From the NCBI GenBank assembly GCA_012841565.1, contig DUUM01000090.1, forward strand, positions 1 through 64,000: a DNA stretch of 64,000 nucleotides, written 5' to 3'. Of the stretch, positions 62,421-64,000 are shown piece after piece (the first letter of the stretch is position 1; each line of letters starts with the position of its first letter). The notes under the pieces were generated by a model. The model made no database searches. It saw nothing but the letters and a program-made list of their open reading frames with translations, and was not told the origin of the DNA. Source of the stretch: Candidatus Epulonipiscium sp. Its GTDB lineage: Bacteria; Bacillota_A; Clostridia; Lachnospirales; Cellulosilyticaceae. A program made the translations under genes and the position numbers.

Positions 62421-63353
62421 TTAAAATGAAATTAGTTCTACTTTTTTAACAAGCTTTTCTACATCTTCTTTTTCGAAAGTTTGAGTTCCTTCTTGACTAG
62501 CTGCTAGAGCGCCACAAGCAGTAGCATATGCTAAGGCTTTACTAGTCGTGCAATCTTCACTCGTCATGCCATAAATAAAACCTGCTACCATTGAGTCTCC
62601 TGCGCCAACACTGCTTTTTACTTCTATTTTCAGTGCTTTTGCAAATATAGCCTTATTTTCCGATACTAAAATGCTGCCATCTCCCCCCATCGATATAAGA
62701 ACATATTTAATTTTATAATTATAGATTAACTCTCTAGCTGCCTTCTTAATTTCTTCGTGGGTACTTAATTTTCTTGATAAAGCATTTTCTAATTCATGTA
62801 TATTGGGTTTAATAATATACGGGCTAGCTTTTAACCCTTCTAATAAAAAAACACCATCTGCATCTAGTACTGTTTTAGTATATTTACCTGCTATACTTAA
62901 AAGCTCAAAATAAATATCCGATGGTAAACCCTGCGGAATACTCCCACTAAAGGCCAACATCTCACTTTCTTGAGCATATTTAACAATTAACGCTTTGAGA
63001 CTAGTAAGTTGTGCCTCATATACCTCAAAGCCTATTTCATTAATATCTGTTGTTATTTTGGTATCCATCTCAACTATTTTTATGTTTAACCTTGTTTTTC
63101 CTTCTACCTTTATAAAATCACTTATTAACTGTTCATCTTTTAATAAGTCCCCTACATATTTGCTATTTTTTTCTCCTATAAAGCCAATAGCACAAGAATT
63201 ATCCCCTAAGGATTTTAGTACTTTAGTAACATTAATACCTTTTCCCCCAATATCTTCTCTAACACTTTTTATCTTATTAACAGACCCATGATGAAAAGAA
63301 TCCAAGATAATCGTTCTATCAATAGCCGGATTGAGAGTGATGGTTGTAATCAT
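62421..63353 (-). CDS. fruK: 1-phosphofructokinase (first copy)
   Basis: The product has 310 aa of PfkB family with 'TTITLNPAIDRTI', 'REDIGGKGINVTKVLKSLG' and 'SSVGAGDSMVAGFIYGM' holding the catalytic Asp. It lies 19 nt below the DeoR-type regulator and 12 nt above fruA: the usual fruR-fruK-fruA order. It is a paralogue of the gene at 59792. Confidence 0.92.
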   Translation of the reverse strand: MITTITLNPAIDRTIILDSFHHGSVNKIKSVREDIGGKGINVTKVLKSLGDNSCAIGFIGEKNSKYVGDLLKDEQLISDFIKVEGKTRLNIKIVEMDTKITTDINEIGFEVYEAQLTSLKALIVKYAQESEMLAFSGSIPQGLPSDIYFELLSIAGKYTKTVLDADGVFLLEGLKASPYIIKPNIHELENALSRKLSTHEEIKKAARELIYNYKIKYVLISMGGDGSILVSENKAIFAKALKIEVKSSVGAGDSMVAGFIYGMTSEDCTTSKALAYATACGALAASQEGTQTFEKEDVEKLVKKVELISF

Positions 63354-63372
63354 ATAACACCTCTTTTCGATT

Positions 63373-64000
63373 TTATGCCTGTATTATTTTTATATCATTA
63401 GACCTAAATTGTTTTATAATATTTCCATCTGTATCTTGATCCGTAATAATGTAATCAACCATGGAAACAGGTCCAATCTGGCACATGGCCACTTTCTTAA
63501 ATTTACTATGATCAACTAGTAAAAATCTTTCAACTCCCCTTAATAGCATGGTCTTTTTGACCTCTGCTTCTTCAAAGTCTGGTGTTGTTAATCCATTTTC
63601 TAAAGTAACACCATTAACAGCTAGAAATGTTTTATTTACATTAAAACGCTTTAAGGTTTCAACAGCTATGCTTCCTACGGTAGCTAGCGTATTTAATCTT
63701 ACTTTACCACCTACAACCATAAGTTCTGCGTTGGGGTTGTTAGAAATCACCCTTGAAACTGTTGTGGCATTTGTAATAACTGTAATTTTAATAGTTGATT
63801 CTCCGATTAAACGGGCTAGCTCTAACGTGGTCGTTCCTGAATCAAGAATAATAGAATCATTTTCTTCTAAAAACTCAAAAGCTTTTTTCGCTACATCATA
63901 TTTTTTGGATGCAAACTTACTTTCTTTTTGATTAAAGTTTTCTTCGTAATTTAATTTTATGATATCATCTGCTATTACAGCTCCCCCGTGAGTACGTTCT
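63373..64000 (-). CDS. fruR: DeoR-family regulator (partial, runs off the window)
   Basis: About 208 residues of the C-terminal part are seen, ending at 63373. The first visible residues are 'ERTHGGAVIADD', the end of the DeoR HTH linker. The sugar-phosphate sensor follows with 'DSGTTTLELARLIGE', 'VVGGKVR' and 'FLLVDHSKFKK'. The N-terminal HTH (about 45 residues) lies beyond 64000. It should repress the fructose operon until fructose 1-phosphate binds. Confidence 0.85.
   Translation of the reverse strand, partial: ERTHGGAVIADDIIKLNYEENFNQKESKFASKKYDVAKKAFEFLEENDSIILDSGTTTLELARLIGESTIKITVITNATTVSRVISNNPNAELMVVGGKVRLNTLATVGSIAVETLKRFNVNKTFLAVNGVTLENGLTTPDFEEAEVKKTMLLRGVERFLLVDHSKFKKVAMCQIGPVSMVDYIITDQDTDGNIIKQFRSNDIKIIQA

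Overview
The window looks like chromosomal DNA from a low-GC, endospore-forming member of the Clostridia. Evidence for this includes a complete spoVA operon, AT-rich intergenic DNA, strong AGGAGG ribosome binding sites, clostridial-type regulators (Lrp/AsnC, DeoR, GntR, DtxR, PerR/Fur) and several methyl-accepting chemotaxis proteins. The genus cannot be named from the sequence alone. Most genes are on the minus strand. I found no rRNA, tRNA, CRISPR array, transposase or integrase.

Left edge, about 1-7600: an accessory island. It opens with a sigma-region-4-like regulator of the kind carried by integrative conjugative elements, behind a leader that can fold as an attenuator. Next comes a one-promoter minus-strand operon: excisionase-like HTH protein, C5 cytosine methyltransferase, an unrecognised 287-aa protein, a McrB-like AAA+ GTPase, a McrC-like nuclease, and an ImmA/IrrE-type zinc protease with an HTH. 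This is laid out like the BsuMI and LlaJI restriction-modification systems. Four 10-bp-phased repeats lie just upstream of its promoter.

7.8-22 kb: housekeeping. rRNA methyltransferase RlmCD, a Cas4-like nuclease split over two adjacent membrane-protein genes, YhaM exoribonuclease, HtrA protease, a two-component system, MutS2, an NlpC/P60 hydrolase, TrmL, a PerR-like regulator, an Lrp/aminotransferase pair and an AIR-synthase-like protein. 22-25.4 kb: the spoVA operon (AA-AB-AC-AD-AE, with an extra small membrane protein in front), for dipicolinate uptake into the spore. 25.4-32.4 kb: thymidine kinase, a tryptophanase-family lyase, a DsbA-family oxidoreductase, catalase with a PerR-like operator, an AI-2E-family permease and a CNNM/CorC protein.

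32.6-42.9 kb: small membrane proteins, a remnant chemoreceptor, a frameshifted corA, a calcium-type P-ATPase with a terminator inside its leader, a SET-domain protein overlapping an unknown membrane protein, a DJ-1 family protein and leuCD. 43-52.8 kb: a GGDEF/HD-GYP signalling protein, LysR, a two-gene ChrA transporter, a chemoreceptor, and a sugar-acid-type dehydratase with a broken gntP permease and a GntR regulator. 52.8-57.5 kb: a tro-type metal ABC transporter with its DtxR-family regulator, a good sigma-A promoter and a palindromic operator. 57.5-64 kb: another chemoreceptor and a fructose PTS locus with two fruK paralogues on either side of fruA, led by a DeoR regulator that runs off the window.

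Several genes are decayed (corA, gntP, a chemoreceptor fragment). Two very long perfect palindromes lie between genes at 52083-52134 and 57488-57543. Starts were chosen by ribosome binding site. Functions are read from motifs, without database searches.
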